64,000 bases of DNA from Paenibacillus sp. 37 (GTDB lineage Bacteria > Bacillota > Bacilli > Paenibacillales > Paenibacillaceae), in assembly GCF_008386395.1 (NCBI RefSeq), contig NZ_CP043761.1, positions 2,666,001-2,730,000 of the forward strand, read 5' to 3'. Both the position numbers and the translations under genes were made by a program. Position 1 is the stretch's first letter, and every line of letters begins with the position of its first letter. Under the pieces are notes generated by a model. It was not told the origin of the DNA, did no database searches, and saw only the letters and a list, made by a program, of their open reading frames with translations. Positions 51,190 to 60,331 of the stretch are shown in pieces.

Positions 51190-53010
51190 ATGAAGAAGCC
51201 AAATTGGAAAAGTTGGTTGCCGCAGCGGCTCAGATACCGCCTGTTCGGTGCATTTGTGGTGTTGATTCTTTTGCCGTTCAGTGCATTGAATGTCTACAAT
51301 TATCAGCAGATTGAATCCCTGGTCGAGCAGAAAATCAGTGAGCAGAGCCATGAGCAACTAGTCCAGATGTACCGCTCTTTGGAGGACCAGATGAGCATTG
51401 CCTTCAAAACGCTCATTTTTCTGGAACAGGATTCCGCGGTAAGAAGTGTGCTAACCTCCCCGGACAGTCGTACGCCGCTTGAGAACAAGTCGCTGGTAGA
51501 AGAAAAGTTCAAAATGATCAACAACAGTTTCTTCCTATATAACCCTTCGGTGTACTTTACCTTGCTGGATTTTCATGATAGCGTTTACACTTCGTATTTG
51601 CCCAAAAAAGCACTGACTTATGGCCCCTATCTGGAACAATTCCGCGAACGTTTGGGGGAAATAACCATTCCAAAAGGCGGTACGGATACACACTCGCTTC
51701 AACCGGAAGAACTTTTCTACCGCTGGGATGCACGGGATTCTAACCCTGTGCTCCGAGAGTTATCCTCCAGCCCATATCTGTTGTCGCTGTATGCTTACAT
51801 GAAAGATAGCGGCGGCAAGCGATACGGGCTGGCACGAATTAGCATTGATTATTCCTACTGGTTCCAGACCATGCTGAAGGATTCCCAGACTAACCAGGAG
51901 TATTACCTTATTACAGGTAGTGGAGAGACCATCGCCAGTTCATCCAAAACATCGGTGCTTTCCCCGGAGGTTACGCGTGAAATAGCTCTTCATCCGGCAC
52001 AGGCTTATCTGACTGATCCAGCCTCGGATACGCTGATTAACTACGTGTACATTGAATCACTGGACTGGTATATGGTGAATCGCATTCCGCTGTCCATTCT
52101 GTTTACAGAGATATCCGAGCTTAAACAACGTTACTTTCTGACCTTTTTTGGCTTCACAGGAGCATTTGTAGTGATGGCTTTTATGATCTCGGCAACGTTC
52201 ACGCGCCCCTTGTCGCACTTACAGAATAAGATGAGGGAGGTTGTCCGCAAAAACCTCAAGATTCGTATTCCCGAAGGCCGCAGCCGTGGGGAAGTACTGG
52301 AACTGACACGTACGTTCAATACGATGCTGGATGATGCCAATCAGATGATCAACAGACTCAAGGCGGAGGAACGCCAGAAGGAAGCGGTACATTTTCATAT
52401 GCTCCTCGCCCAGATGAATCCGCACTTTCTCCTGAATACATTGAATACAATGAAATGGAGCGCGATCCGCAGCGGGAATGAAGAGATCTCCGAGATGTGT
52501 GTTTCCTTGGGCAAATTACTGGAGGTTAGCCTGAATTCACAGGTCGAATTGGTATACCTGAAGGACGAGATTGAGTTGGTTCAAGCCTACCTTCATATTC
52601 AGCGGATTCGTTACCGCGATAGCTTTGAGGTGACTTGTGAATTTGACGATAAACTGGAATATGCGCTGGTGCCCAAGCTGAGCTTGCAGCCACTGGTGGA
52701 GAATGCCATTCACCACGGTGTCGGGCCACTGGAACATCTTGGTCAGATCCGCATCGGAATTTATAGGCAAGACACCGGAAAGCTGATGCTGGAGGTGGCA
52801 GACAACGGAATTGGAATGGAGGAATCCCGGCGTTTGCAAATGACCCGCACACGTCCGGGGATCGGCCTGTCTAACCTTAAGGAACGATTGCGGTTATTGT
52901 TCAAAGGCCAAAGTGAACTTGAAGTGATTGATACCAAGCCGGGGACATTAGTGAGGTTCAGCATTCCTTTTTTATTGTCGACGCCTTACGTACAGAAGCG
53001 ATCAGACTAG
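51190..53010 (+). CDS. YesM-type sensor histidine kinase
   Basis: 606 residues. Membrane helix 1 (LFGAFVVLILLPFSALNVY), an extracellular region to about 300, helix 2 (YFLTFFGFTGAFVVMAFMIS), a HAMP domain, then QMNPHFLLNTLNTMKWS with phospho-acceptor His412 and an ATPase end with LVENAIHHGV and DNGIGM. The ATG has AAGGA directly at its 5' side, plus GGGGAGCG further up, so the start is less certain by a few codons. It pairs with the response regulator encoded 23 nt downstream. The signal is probably an extracellular sugar taken up by the following ABC importer. Confidence 0.94.
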   Translation: MKKPNWKSWLPQRLRYRLFGAFVVLILLPFSALNVYNYQQIESLVEQKISEQSHEQLVQMYRSLEDQMSIAFKTLIFLEQDSAVRSVLTSPDSRTPLENKSLVEEKFKMINNSFFLYNPSVYFTLLDFHDSVYTSYLPKKALTYGPYLEQFRERLGEITIPKGGTDTHSLQPEELFYRWDARDSNPVLRELSSSPYLLSLYAYMKDSGGKRYGLARISIDYSYWFQTMLKDSQTNQEYYLITGSGETIASSSKTSVLSPEVTREIALHPAQAYLTDPASDTLINYVYIESLDWYMVNRIPLSILFTEISELKQRYFLTFFGFTGAFVVMAFMISATFTRPLSHLQNKMREVVRKNLKIRIPEGRSRGEVLELTRTFNTMLDDANQMINRLKAEERQKEAVHFHMLLAQMNPHFLLNTLNTMKWSAIRSGNEEISEMCVSLGKLLEVSLNSQVELVYLKDEIELVQAYLHIQRIRYRDSFEVTCEFDDKLEYALVPKLSLQPLVENAIHHGVGPLEHLGQIRIGIYRQDTGKLMLEVADNGIGMEESRRLQMTRTRPGIGLSNLKERLRLLFKGQSELEVIDTKPGTLVRFSIPFLLSTPYVQKRSD

Positions 53011-53033
53011 CGCACTGGAGAGGGGAATCTGGC

Positions 53034-53885
53034 ATGTGGAAAGTATTACTTGTGGAAGATGAGGTATTTGTACGTGAGTCGGTGAGAGAGATTATTTCCT
53101 GGGAAGAGCTGGGCTTCACGGTCATCGGGGAATCCGGTAATGGGACCGAAGCGCTGGCGATGATTATACAGGATACACCGGATCTGGTACTGACCGATAT
53201 TGTCATGCCAGGTATGGATGGTCTGGAATTACTCAAACAGACCCGTCAGGCCGGGTTAAAAACCAAGTTTGTCATGCTCACCTGTATGGGGGAGTTCGAA
53301 TATGTACGCCGGGCAATGGAATACGGGGCTTCCAATTATATTCTGAAGCTGTCGATGAGTGTGAATTCACTGCGTGATACACTCCGTAAAGTAAGTGCAG
53401 AACTGGGAGCTTCGACTGAAGCCCGGACAGAGACAGATCATCATCAAGTGCCACCTTCCACACCGGTTCTCACATCAACGCCTGTTTCGCCTGATTCTCT
53501 TACGGTCTCTTCTGCGCCCCCGTCTGATACGGATCTTCCATTTACACCTGTTCGTGAGCCGATTGTGAAACATCCGGAGATTAGCAAAATAATTCATTAT
53601 ATCGGGCAGCATTACGACCAGGACATTACCGTCAAATCCATGTCACGATATGTGATGATGGGTGAGAATTATGTGAGTGCTTTGTTCAAAAAGAAAACCG
53701 GCCATACCCTGATTCACTACTTGCACGGGGTACGGATGGAGAAAGCGGCTGAATACTTGCGTGAGACGGATCTTCCTGTACAGGAGATTGGTTACCGGGT
53801 AGGATTCGGAAGCGATAATTATTTTATCAAAATATTCAAGCGTTGGACCGGTTGCACGCCCAGCCAGTATCGTCATCGTTCGTGA
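53034..53885 (+). CDS. Short YesN-type response regulator
   Basis: 283 residues. The receiver domain (1-120) has VEDEVFVRES, phospho-acceptor Asp55 in LTDIVMPGMDG and ILKLSMS. The usual long middle region of YesN proteins is missing: a Ser/Thr/Pro-rich linker (about 135-170, including TPVLTSTPVSPDS) joins it directly to the AraC domain with MGENYVSALFKKKTGHTLIH and VGFGSDNYFIKIFKRWTG, then CTPSQYR. The sequence is otherwise intact, so this is a compact variant, not a truncation. It probably activates the adjacent ABC genes. Confidence 0.93.
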   Translation: MWKVLLVEDEVFVRESVREIISWEELGFTVIGESGNGTEALAMIIQDTPDLVLTDIVMPGMDGLELLKQTRQAGLKTKFVMLTCMGEFEYVRRAMEYGASNYILKLSMSVNSLRDTLRKVSAELGASTEARTETDHHQVPPSTPVLTSTPVSPDSLTVSSAPPSDTDLPFTPVREPIVKHPEISKIIHYIGQHYDQDITVKSMSRYVMMGENYVSALFKKKTGHTLIHYLHGVRMEKAAEYLRETDLPVQEIGYRVGFGSDNYFIKIFKRWTGCTPSQYRHRS

Positions 53886-54054
53886 CTCAAAGGATGAGTA
53901 GAAGGAATATGTGTACCGAGTGCTCAGGCAAGCACAAGTAAATCCGTATTTTTGTTCAATCCGAATCATGGATATGTATCTTATGAACCCAGCAAGGTCC
54001 CTGCTACGATGTAACGGAAGGTATCACTTCAATTCAGGGAGGTCATGGGACCAG

Positions 54055-55371
54055 ATGAGAATCAAAAAAGGATTAACGGGATTAATCGTAGGTGCGCTGA
54101 TGCTGGGCTTGCTTGCCGGCTGTGTTGGTAAAAATGAGACGAACGGTGGGGATAACGGAGGTGGAGCGGCAGGGGGAAAAGTGAAGCTCACCATGTGGGG
54201 CGCGGTGCCGCCCGAGAATGGTCCACAGGAAGTCGTGGATACCTGGAATGCGGAGCATCCTGATATTCAGGTGGAATATGTGCGGTTTGTGAATGATGAT
54301 GATGGCAACCTGAAGCTGGATACGGCGCTGTCCACCGGGCAGAACGTTGATTTATATGTCAATTACACTCTCACAAATCTGGATAAACGCATCAAGGGTG
54401 GGACAGCACTGGATCTGGGTGAGTTCACTGATTACAACATTGATGAGAAAATGGGTGAAGATGCGGCTTCCTGGAAAGTGGACGGAAAATATTACGGGAT
54501 GCCAACCAAGAAAAACGCTGCCTTTTTCGCACTAAATATGAAAGCGCTTGATCAGGCCGGACTGAGTGTTCCAAAAGCCTGGACTTGGGATGAAGCCCGT
54601 GAATATGCACTTAAGCTGAAGGCTTCTGGCTTCAAGTACGGATTGGTGCAGCATACCGCTTCCTATGTAGACCCGCTCGATTCCGTTCTGGTGAAGAACG
54701 GTTATGTTAAGGCAGACGGCACTTCCAACCTCGATGATCCACTTGTTACCAAATGGCTGGAGACATTGAACGGAATGATGAAGGAGGATGCAACCACCCC
54801 TCCGCTCGGAGAGCAGCTGACTTCCAAAATGCCAGTGGAAAACATGTTCCTTGGCGGTGAGTCTGCCATGATTAACATCGGCGAATGGCTGATCCGTACA
54901 TCAAACAATATGACCGAGTTCCCGCGGGATTGGAAAATCGCCTTTGCCCCTGTACCGAGACTGGCTGCACAAGAAGCAGATATGGTGAAGAGTGGAGGAC
55001 TTGGTGACTTTATTGCGATCAATTCCAAGTCAAAAAATAAAGAAGCCGCATGGGAGTTCCTGAAATGGTACGCCGATGGGGGAATGATGCCGATGGCTGC
55101 GGGTGGACGGTTGCCTTCCTCGAATGCGGTTGATCAACAGACTGCCATTGATCATCTGCTGGGCGATTATGCCGATTCTTATGATAAGGAGTCACTGGAA
55201 TTTGTGTTGTATGGTGACGAGACACCTACGTTTGTCCGCAGCATTGCGCAGGAAGTGGTTGATCTTCGTGCACAGGAGTATGAAAAGTTCTTCCTCGGTA
55301 ACCAGACTGCCGAAGTTACGGTACAGAACATGGTCAAACGTCATAATGACTGGCTGAAGCAGAATCAATAG
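54055..55371 (+). CDS. Family 1 extracellular sugar-binding lipoprotein
   Basis: 438 residues. The lipoprotein signal ends in LGLLAGC (Cys23), then a Gly/Asn-rich linker. The mature part is SBP_bac_1 like: VKLTMWGAVPPENGPQEVV, VDLYVNYTL, YGMPTKKNAAFFALNMKALD and WTWDEAREYALKLK. GGGAGG lies 12 nt upstream of ATG 54055, slightly wide; the longer frame starting at 53911 has no site. It is followed by a terminator-like hairpin before the two permeases. The substrate is a sugar or oligosaccharide, not identifiable here. Confidence 0.9.
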   Translation: MRIKKGLTGLIVGALMLGLLAGCVGKNETNGGDNGGGAAGGKVKLTMWGAVPPENGPQEVVDTWNAEHPDIQVEYVRFVNDDDGNLKLDTALSTGQNVDLYVNYTLTNLDKRIKGGTALDLGEFTDYNIDEKMGEDAASWKVDGKYYGMPTKKNAAFFALNMKALDQAGLSVPKAWTWDEAREYALKLKASGFKYGLVQHTASYVDPLDSVLVKNGYVKADGTSNLDDPLVTKWLETLNGMMKEDATTPPLGEQLTSKMPVENMFLGGESAMINIGEWLIRTSNNMTEFPRDWKIAFAPVPRLAAQEADMVKSGGLGDFIAINSKSKNKEAAWEFLKWYADGGMMPMAAGGRLPSSNAVDQQTAIDHLLGDYADSYDKESLEFVLYGDETPTFVRSIAQEVVDLRAQEYEKFFLGNQTAEVTVQNMVKRHNDWLKQNQ

Positions 55372-55396
55372 AATGCATAAGCAATATGTCCAAAGG

Positions 55397-55420
55397 CCGT
55401 CCCCAAGGGGGCGGTTTTTT
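55397..55420 (+). terminator. Terminator-like hairpin between binding protein and permease genes
   Basis: CCGTCCCC-AA-GGGGGCGG followed by TTTTTT. The two-base loop is tight, so the top pair probably opens. It lies inside the operon as at 20507-20548 and would make excess binding protein. Confidence 0.75.
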
Positions 55421-55580
55421 GTATATAAGTAATAGAACAATTCCATGTTGTTATCCTCGCGTAAGGGACTGACAAAATACATAGTTCTGTGATATCAGGT
55501 ACAGGGTTATGTTCCTTAAATACGGGAGGACATCTTGTTATGCTTAATTCCAGAACAGATGTTAAGGAGTGGGGGAGCAT

Positions 55581-56462
55581 ATGCATAAATCCTGGATGAA
55601 ACGGCAGAGCAGGCTCGGGTATTTGTTTATTGGGCCCAATATGATTGGTGTGCTGTTGTTTTTTATTATACCGGCTGTCTATTCATTCTATCTCATGTTC
55701 ACCGATTACAAATTCATGAGCCCTGAGACACATTTTGTGGGGCTGGACAATATCCGCCGAATGTTGAATGATGATCTGTTTGGCGTGGCGCTGCGAAATA
55801 CATTTGTATTTCTGTTAGCGGTTCCGGTATCGATGGGGTTGGCTTTTATCGTGGCGGTGGCGCTGAACAAGTCGGTGTACTGGCAAAAAACGCTGCGTGC
55901 TCTCTATTTCATGCCCTATATCACCAGCGGTGTTGCCATCGCCTTTGTCTGGATGCTGCTGTTCCAGCCAACGTCGGGGCCAATTAATGGTTTCTTGCGC
56001 GGAATCGGTATTGCGAACCCACCCGGATGGTTATCAACAACCGAGTGGTCCATGTATGCGATCGATATCATCTGGATTTGGTTCATGCTGGGGTACAACA
56101 TGATTATTTATTTAGCAGCTCTGCAGGAGATCCCGGAGGAATTAGTTGAGGCCGCTAAGATTGATGGAGCCCGCCCTTGGCAGACCATTCGTCAAGTGAT
56201 TTGGCCGCTTGTGAGCCCAACGACCTTTTTGCTGCTGATTACAGGACTGATTATGACGATCAAAAACTTTGGTATTATTCAGGCGATTACTCAGGGTGGG
56301 CCGGGAAACAGTACAACGGTGTTGTCGCTGTTTATCTACCAGAATGCCTTCCGATATTACGAGATGGGATATGCTGCTGCCATTAGCTGGGCGCTCTTTG
56401 CCATCATCATGGTCTTCACAGTAATGCAGTGGCTCGGACAGAAACGTTGGGTTCACTATTAA
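55581..56462 (+). CDS. Sugar ABC transporter permease (MalF-type)
   Basis: 293 residues with six membrane helices. RLGYLFIGPNMIGVLLFFIIPAVYSFY at the start, and PEELVEAAKIDGARPWQTIRQVIWPLVSPT as the ATPase-contact signature. ATG at 55581 is chosen over GTG 55569 because AAGGAG (55564-55569) lies 11 nt before the ATG. It pairs with the permease gene 17 nt downstream. The usual ATPase is absent, as in many Paenibacillus sugar operons. Confidence 0.93.
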   Translation: MHKSWMKRQSRLGYLFIGPNMIGVLLFFIIPAVYSFYLMFTDYKFMSPETHFVGLDNIRRMLNDDLFGVALRNTFVFLLAVPVSMGLAFIVAVALNKSVYWQKTLRALYFMPYITSGVAIAFVWMLLFQPTSGPINGFLRGIGIANPPGWLSTTEWSMYAIDIIWIWFMLGYNMIIYLAALQEIPEELVEAAKIDGARPWQTIRQVIWPLVSPTTFLLLITGLIMTIKNFGIIQAITQGGPGNSTTVLSLFIYQNAFRYYEMGYAAAISWALFAIIMVFTVMQWLGQKRWVHY

Positions 56463-56479
56463 GGAGGGAAGGGATCGGT

Positions 56480-57376
56480 ATGGAGAAACCAATTGCCACG
56501 AACGCGAAGCCCACAGCTCCGCATGTACCTAAAGGTAAAGTCCGCATGGAGTCCTTGACCCAGATTCGAAAAATCATACTGACAATTCTGATGTCCGGGT
56601 TTGCTTTGCTGATGATTATGCCGTTTATCTGGATGATTAGCACGTCGTTCAAATCTCCTGCGGACGTATTCACCTATCCCATCCAATGGATACCCTCCAG
56701 CCTGAACTGGGAGCATCACATTAAGGTCTGGAGCGGAGCGGATACCTTTGCCACCTATTATCTGAACTCGTTGAAAATATCACTAATTAGCACGATCGGA
56801 GCTGTGTTTCTCTCGGCGTTTGCAGCTTATGGCTTCGCAAGGATTCAATTCAAAGGACGGGAGACACTGTTCCTCATCTATCTCTCGATGATGATGGTGC
56901 CTCCGCAGGTGCTCTTTGTGCCCAAGTTCCTCATGTTCGAATGGGTCGGCATCTATAATACGCATTGGGCCTTGATTCTGCCCGGAATGTTCACGATCTT
57001 TGGGGTGTTTATGCTGCGGCAATTCTTCCTGTCGGTGCCATCAGAGATTTCGGAAGCGGCGTTCATCGACGGTGCCGGTCACCTGCGCATATTTTTCAGG
57101 CTGATTCTACCCTTGGCGAAGCCAGCGCTGGCTACACTTGCGATCATTGATTTCTCCTGGCACTGGAATGACTATGAGAATGCGCTTGTGTTCCTCATCG
57201 ACAAAGACCTGTATACCGTGCCGCTCGGACTGCAGAACTTTATTCTGGAGAACAATGTGGATTACAACGGCATGATGGCCGCTGCCACGGCAGGCATTAT
57301 TCCGATGATCATCGTTTTCCTCGTGGGTCAGCATTATATTATCCAGGGCGTGGCCGGAAGTGCCGTGAAGGGCTGA
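56480..57376 (+). CDS. Sugar ABC transporter permease (MalG-type)
   Basis: 298 residues. An extended polar N-terminus (MEKPIATNAKPTAPHV) is followed by six membrane helices, the signature PSEISEAAFIDGAGHLRIFFRLILPLAKP and the end VAGSAVKG. AAGGAGGGAAGGG precedes the ATG. It completes the second family 1 importer in the window. The 31-residue hydrophilic extension before the first helix is longer than in most relatives. Confidence 0.93.
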   Translation: MEKPIATNAKPTAPHVPKGKVRMESLTQIRKIILTILMSGFALLMIMPFIWMISTSFKSPADVFTYPIQWIPSSLNWEHHIKVWSGADTFATYYLNSLKISLISTIGAVFLSAFAAYGFARIQFKGRETLFLIYLSMMMVPPQVLFVPKFLMFEWVGIYNTHWALILPGMFTIFGVFMLRQFFLSVPSEISEAAFIDGAGHLRIFFRLILPLAKPALATLAIIDFSWHWNDYENALVFLIDKDLYTVPLGLQNFILENNVDYNGMMAAATAGIIPMIIVFLVGQHYIIQGVAGSAVKG

Positions 57377-57404
57377 AGCTGCTGTCACTGTGATCCCATA
57401 AAAT

Positions 57405-57449
57405 AACCCTTTTGCTGAACGAAGAAATCTTCGCGGCAGAAGGGTTTTC
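57405..57449 (+). terminator. Terminator of the second ABC operon
   Basis: AACCCTTTTGC pairs with GCAGAAGGGTT around an inner CGAAGA-AA-TCTTCG stem, then TTTTC. Confidence 0.8.
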
Positions 57450-57563
57450 TGTTGAAAGGGAGAATAACGATCTTTCCGCAATACAATAGTTCAAACTTCG
57501 TATATAATATAAAATCATATGATGCTGTATGACTACATAACTATCGCGAGGTGCACTAGACTT

Positions 57564-58112
57564 ATGCCAACCATCTACGACTTTACCGTAACCAGAACCA
57601 GTGGAGAGCGTTTCCCACTCTATCAATATGAAGGAAAACCTGTGCTCATCGTAAACACGGCAAGTAAATGTAAATATACGCACCAGTTTGATGACATGCA
57701 GAAGCTGTATGACCAGTACAAGGATCAAGGACTTCAGATTATTGGTTTCCCATGCAACCAGTTTGCAGAGCAAGAGCCTGGAAGCAGTTCGGAAGCAGAA
57801 TCCTTCTGCCAGATTAACTATGGTGTGAAATTTCCGATGTTCTCCAAATTGGACGTGAATGGAGAAGGGGCGCACCCTCTCTACGACTTTTTGAAAAAAT
57901 CAGGGCCTTTTGCTGGCTTTGATGAAACCGATATACAGGCCAAACTATTGAAATTGATGGTGTCCGATAAAGCACCAGAATGGTTACATGGAGATGCAAT
58001 CAAATGGAATTTCACGAAATTCCTGATTGATGCAGAGGGTCGTGTGGTCAGACGCTTCGAACCTATCGATTCCATCGATGAGATTCAAGAGAGTATTAAA
58101 CAGCTTCTATAA
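57564..58112 (+). CDS. Glutathione peroxidase-like thiol peroxidase
   Basis: 182 residues. NTASKC carries the peroxidatic Cys36; FPCNQFAEQEPGS and WNFTKFLID are the other two family signatures, with Gln and Trp of the catalytic site present. Bacterial Cys-type members usually use thioredoxin instead of glutathione and remove hydroperoxides. ATG at 57564 follows GAGGTG at 11 nt; the upstream frame is unlikely. The gene lies alone between terminators or promoters and is not linked with the sugar genes. Confidence 0.95.
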   Translation: MPTIYDFTVTRTSGERFPLYQYEGKPVLIVNTASKCKYTHQFDDMQKLYDQYKDQGLQIIGFPCNQFAEQEPGSSSEAESFCQINYGVKFPMFSKLDVNGEGAHPLYDFLKKSGPFAGFDETDIQAKLLKLMVSDKAPEWLHGDAIKWNFTKFLIDAEGRVVRRFEPIDSIDEIQESIKQLL

Positions 58113-58183
58113 TTTCACTTTGATATCTCATACAGGGGTATGACACGAATCGTTTCCCTCTTCCGAACAGGAGGTGCATGAAT

Positions 58184-59041
58184 GTGCCGAGCATGATGCA
58201 ATTTAGTGCTTCACTGGAGTATAGTTACCGATCCACCAGCACGTTTAACCCAGGCAAGTCAGATGGATTCCATTCACATCCACATTATGAGATTTATTAT
58301 TTTCATGACGGAGAATGTACCTATATCATAGGAGATCGGGTATATAACCTGGAGCCGGGTGATCTGGTGTTAATGCATGGCTTGACCCTTCACCGACCAC
58401 ATCCGAAGCCAGGCAGTGCTTACGAGCGAAGCACACTGCATTTTGATCCGTCTGCCATTCGCAGCAGCCTGCATCCGGACCGTATGGTTGAGGTCCTGAG
58501 ACCATTTGAAGAACTCAGAAACTGTCGGGTCAATCTGAAGGGAGATAATCGCTCTGAATTTGAAGCTCTATTGCATGATCTTCATCGTCTGTCTCAAAGT
58601 CAGAGCAATTTCAGGCAAGAGCGAATGAATGTCAGACTGTGTGATCTGTTGTATTTTGTAGCAGAGATCTGCCAGGGTGATGTCCAGGAACAACTTCCCT
58701 CATCGGAGAGGGAGCGGCATGTCCAACACATTATTCGTTATGTGGATACGCATTATATGAAGGACATTGGTCTGGATGATCTGGCACTGGAATTACATCT
58801 ATCCAAACCGTATCTGGCAGGCATGTTTAAGGAAATGACAGGTTTGACAATATTCAAATACCTGTATGACCGTCGCATCAATCAGGCGAAGCTTTTGTTT
58901 CAGTTCCAGCCTGAGATCACCGTGACAGAAGCAAGTCGATTGTCCGGTTTCAAACGCCTTTCGCATTTTAGTCGGATGTTCAAACAAAGTGTGGGATGTT
59001 CGCCTGATCTGTACCGTACCCAATTGCATCGCCAATCATAG
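58184..59041 (+). CDS. AraC family transcriptional regulator
   Basis: 285 residues. Cupin-like sensor part: FHSHPHYEIYYFHDGECTYI and LEPGDLVLMHGLTLHRPHP; DNA-binding part: LALELHLSKPYLAGMFKEMTG and ASRLSGFKRLSHFSRMFKQS, then CSPDLYR. GTG at 58184 is 9 nt from AGGAGG; ATG 58178 is too close. It is monocistronic with its own terminator, and the target is not evident. It resembles the regulator at 40102-40983 in domain order (both have an HxHxxYEI core). Confidence 0.9.
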   Translation: MPSMMQFSASLEYSYRSTSTFNPGKSDGFHSHPHYEIYYFHDGECTYIIGDRVYNLEPGDLVLMHGLTLHRPHPKPGSAYERSTLHFDPSAIRSSLHPDRMVEVLRPFEELRNCRVNLKGDNRSEFEALLHDLHRLSQSQSNFRQERMNVRLCDLLYFVAEICQGDVQEQLPSSERERHVQHIIRYVDTHYMKDIGLDDLALELHLSKPYLAGMFKEMTGLTIFKYLYDRRINQAKLLFQFQPEITVTEASRLSGFKRLSHFSRMFKQSVGCSPDLYRTQLHRQS

Positions 59042-59053
59042 AAGTCGTCTTTG

Positions 59054-59086
59054 AGCTGACCAGCTTGTCTGGTTGGCTTTTTTTTA
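59054..59086 (+). terminator. Terminator of the AraC gene
   Basis: AGCTGACCAG-CTTGT-CTGGTTGGCT, ten pairs with two G-U, followed by eight T. Confidence 0.85.
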
Positions 59087-59178
59087 TTGATTTTCGTTTG
59101 AGGAATGCATCCCACTGTGTTTAGAGGACACGCAGAACAGGTAAAGAAAGGTAATGAACCCAGAGGAGGCGAATATGA

Positions 59179-59433
59179 ATGAAACAGCGCACACCGGATC
59201 AGAATAACAGCGATACCCAACAGGAACAATCCCGTGACAATCCTGAACAATATAAGACAGAGCACGAAAGTCTGCTTGACCGACATGAAGAAGAACAGAC
59301 TGTAGATCCAATTCCGATGGAAGATCTGAATATGGAAGCTCAGGAAGAGAAGAATAAAGATCAGACAAAAAGCAACTCGTCTACGGAAGAGAAATACCGG
59401 GCGGATTATCGCAAAAAGACGGGCGAAGGATAA
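59179..59433 (+). CDS. Small hydrophilic protein, 84 residues
   Basis: Very polar and probably disordered: rich in Gln, Glu, Asp, Lys and Asn (LLDRHEEEQTVDPIPMEDLN), with no hydrophobic core. GAGGAGG lies 9 nt upstream. Proteins of this kind are common in Bacillales near stress and sporulation genes. No family is assigned. A similar short charged protein is encoded at 63246-63455. Confidence 0.65.
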   Translation: MKQRTPDQNNSDTQQEQSRDNPEQYKTEHESLLDRHEEEQTVDPIPMEDLNMEAQEEKNKDQTKSNSSTEEKYRADYRKKTGEG

Positions 59434-59508
59434 TTCCAATTGCTGTGTTGGGCAAACTTGTTGAAATATTTTCGGTGAATGTATATTTAGTGAAAATAAA
59501 TTAGTTTG

Positions 59509-59537
59509 TTGACTAATGTAGGTTACTATATTATAGT
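59509..59537 (+). promoter_or_regulatory. Promoter with palindromic operator for the nitroreductase gene
   Basis: TTGACT (59509-59514), 17-bp spacer and TATAGT (59532-59537). The -10 box is part of a perfect palindrome ACTATA-T-TATAGT (59525-59537). HxlR/DUF24 regulators such as YodB are known to control nitroreductases and bind inverted repeats of broadly this kind, so a quinone- or thiol-responsive control is a testable guess. Confidence 0.6.
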
Positions 59538-59579
59538 TACTATGTTGGCAGTTGAAAAAAATTTGGGAGGCGAATAAGA

Positions 59580-60179
59580 ATGACAACTTTTTTTGATGCG
59601 TTGAAAAACAGAAGATCTTATTATGGAATCAGCAAGGAATCTACAATTTCGGATGCTAAAATCCAGGAAATCGTAGAAGAAGCGGTGAAATATACACCAA
59701 CTTCCTTTAACTCACAAACATCCCGTGCCGTTGTATTGCTCGGTGAACAACATGATAAATTGTGGAATCACACAGAAGAAATTTTGCGTGAAGTAGTAGG
59801 CAATGAAGAAGCTTTCAAATCCACAGCAGAAAAAATGACTGGATTCCGCAGCGGATATGGTACGGTTCTCTTCTTCGAAGATAACAATGCGATCGCACAG
59901 CTTCAACAAAATTTTGCAGCTTATGCAGATAACTTCCCAATCTGGGCTAACCAATCCAACGGTATGTTGCAACTGGTAATCTGGACTGCTCTGGAACAAG
60001 AAGGTCTGGGTGCATCTTTGCAGCACTACAACCCGTTGATTGACGAGAAAGTGAAGCAAGAATGGAACATTCCTGAGAACTGGAGATTGATCGCTCAAAT
60101 GCCATTTGGTAAACCAACGGCAGCACCGGGTGAGAAAGAATTCCAACCAATTGAAGAGCGCGTAAAAGTACACAAATAA
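59580..60179 (+). CDS. Nitroreductase family protein
   Basis: 199 residues, FMN-dependent. FFDALKNRRSYYGISKE and VEEAVKYTPTSFNSQTSRAV at the N-terminus are standard; GMLQLVIWTALEQEGLGASLQHY and LIAQMPFGKPTAAPGEKEF close the fold. It is closest to the Bacillus YodC/YdfN/MhqN kind of nitroreductase linked to quinone and nitroaromatic stress. GGGAGG precedes the ATG. A palindrome on the -10 box indicates tight repression. Two nested inverted repeats start at its stop codon. Confidence 0.93.
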   Translation: MTTFFDALKNRRSYYGISKESTISDAKIQEIVEEAVKYTPTSFNSQTSRAVVLLGEQHDKLWNHTEEILREVVGNEEAFKSTAEKMTGFRSGYGTVLFFEDNNAIAQLQQNFAAYADNFPIWANQSNGMLQLVIWTALEQEGLGASLQHYNPLIDEKVKQEWNIPENWRLIAQMPFGKPTAAPGEKEFQPIEERVKVHK

Positions 60180-60295
60180 ATCAATTTCATAATACCTTTA
60201 GCTGCTTCAATCAAGGCTAGATATAGATCAAAACGTTTCAATTTGTCTATATCTAGTTACATAAATTCATTTTAATGAGTTATGAAATTGATTTA
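60177..60295. repeat. Nested inverted repeats after the nitroreductase gene
   Basis: Outer arms TAAATCAATTTCATAA (60177-60192) and TTATGAAATTGATTTA (60280-60295) are a perfect 16-bp inverted repeat. Inside are CTAGATATAGA (60217-60227) and TCTATATCTAG (60246-60256), a perfect 11-bp repeat. No T-run follows. The layout is that of a small element with terminal inverted repeats, but no target-site duplication is visible. Confidence 0.7.
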
Positions 60296-60331
60296 AGTAA
60301 GCTTCGCATTCCCAACATTTAACCACATACG

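Noticed and set aside
58900-59586. 228-codon leftward frame
   Set aside because: It runs through the terminator at 59054-59086 and antisense to a small gene with a good ribosome site; its product is a low-complexity hydrophobic string.
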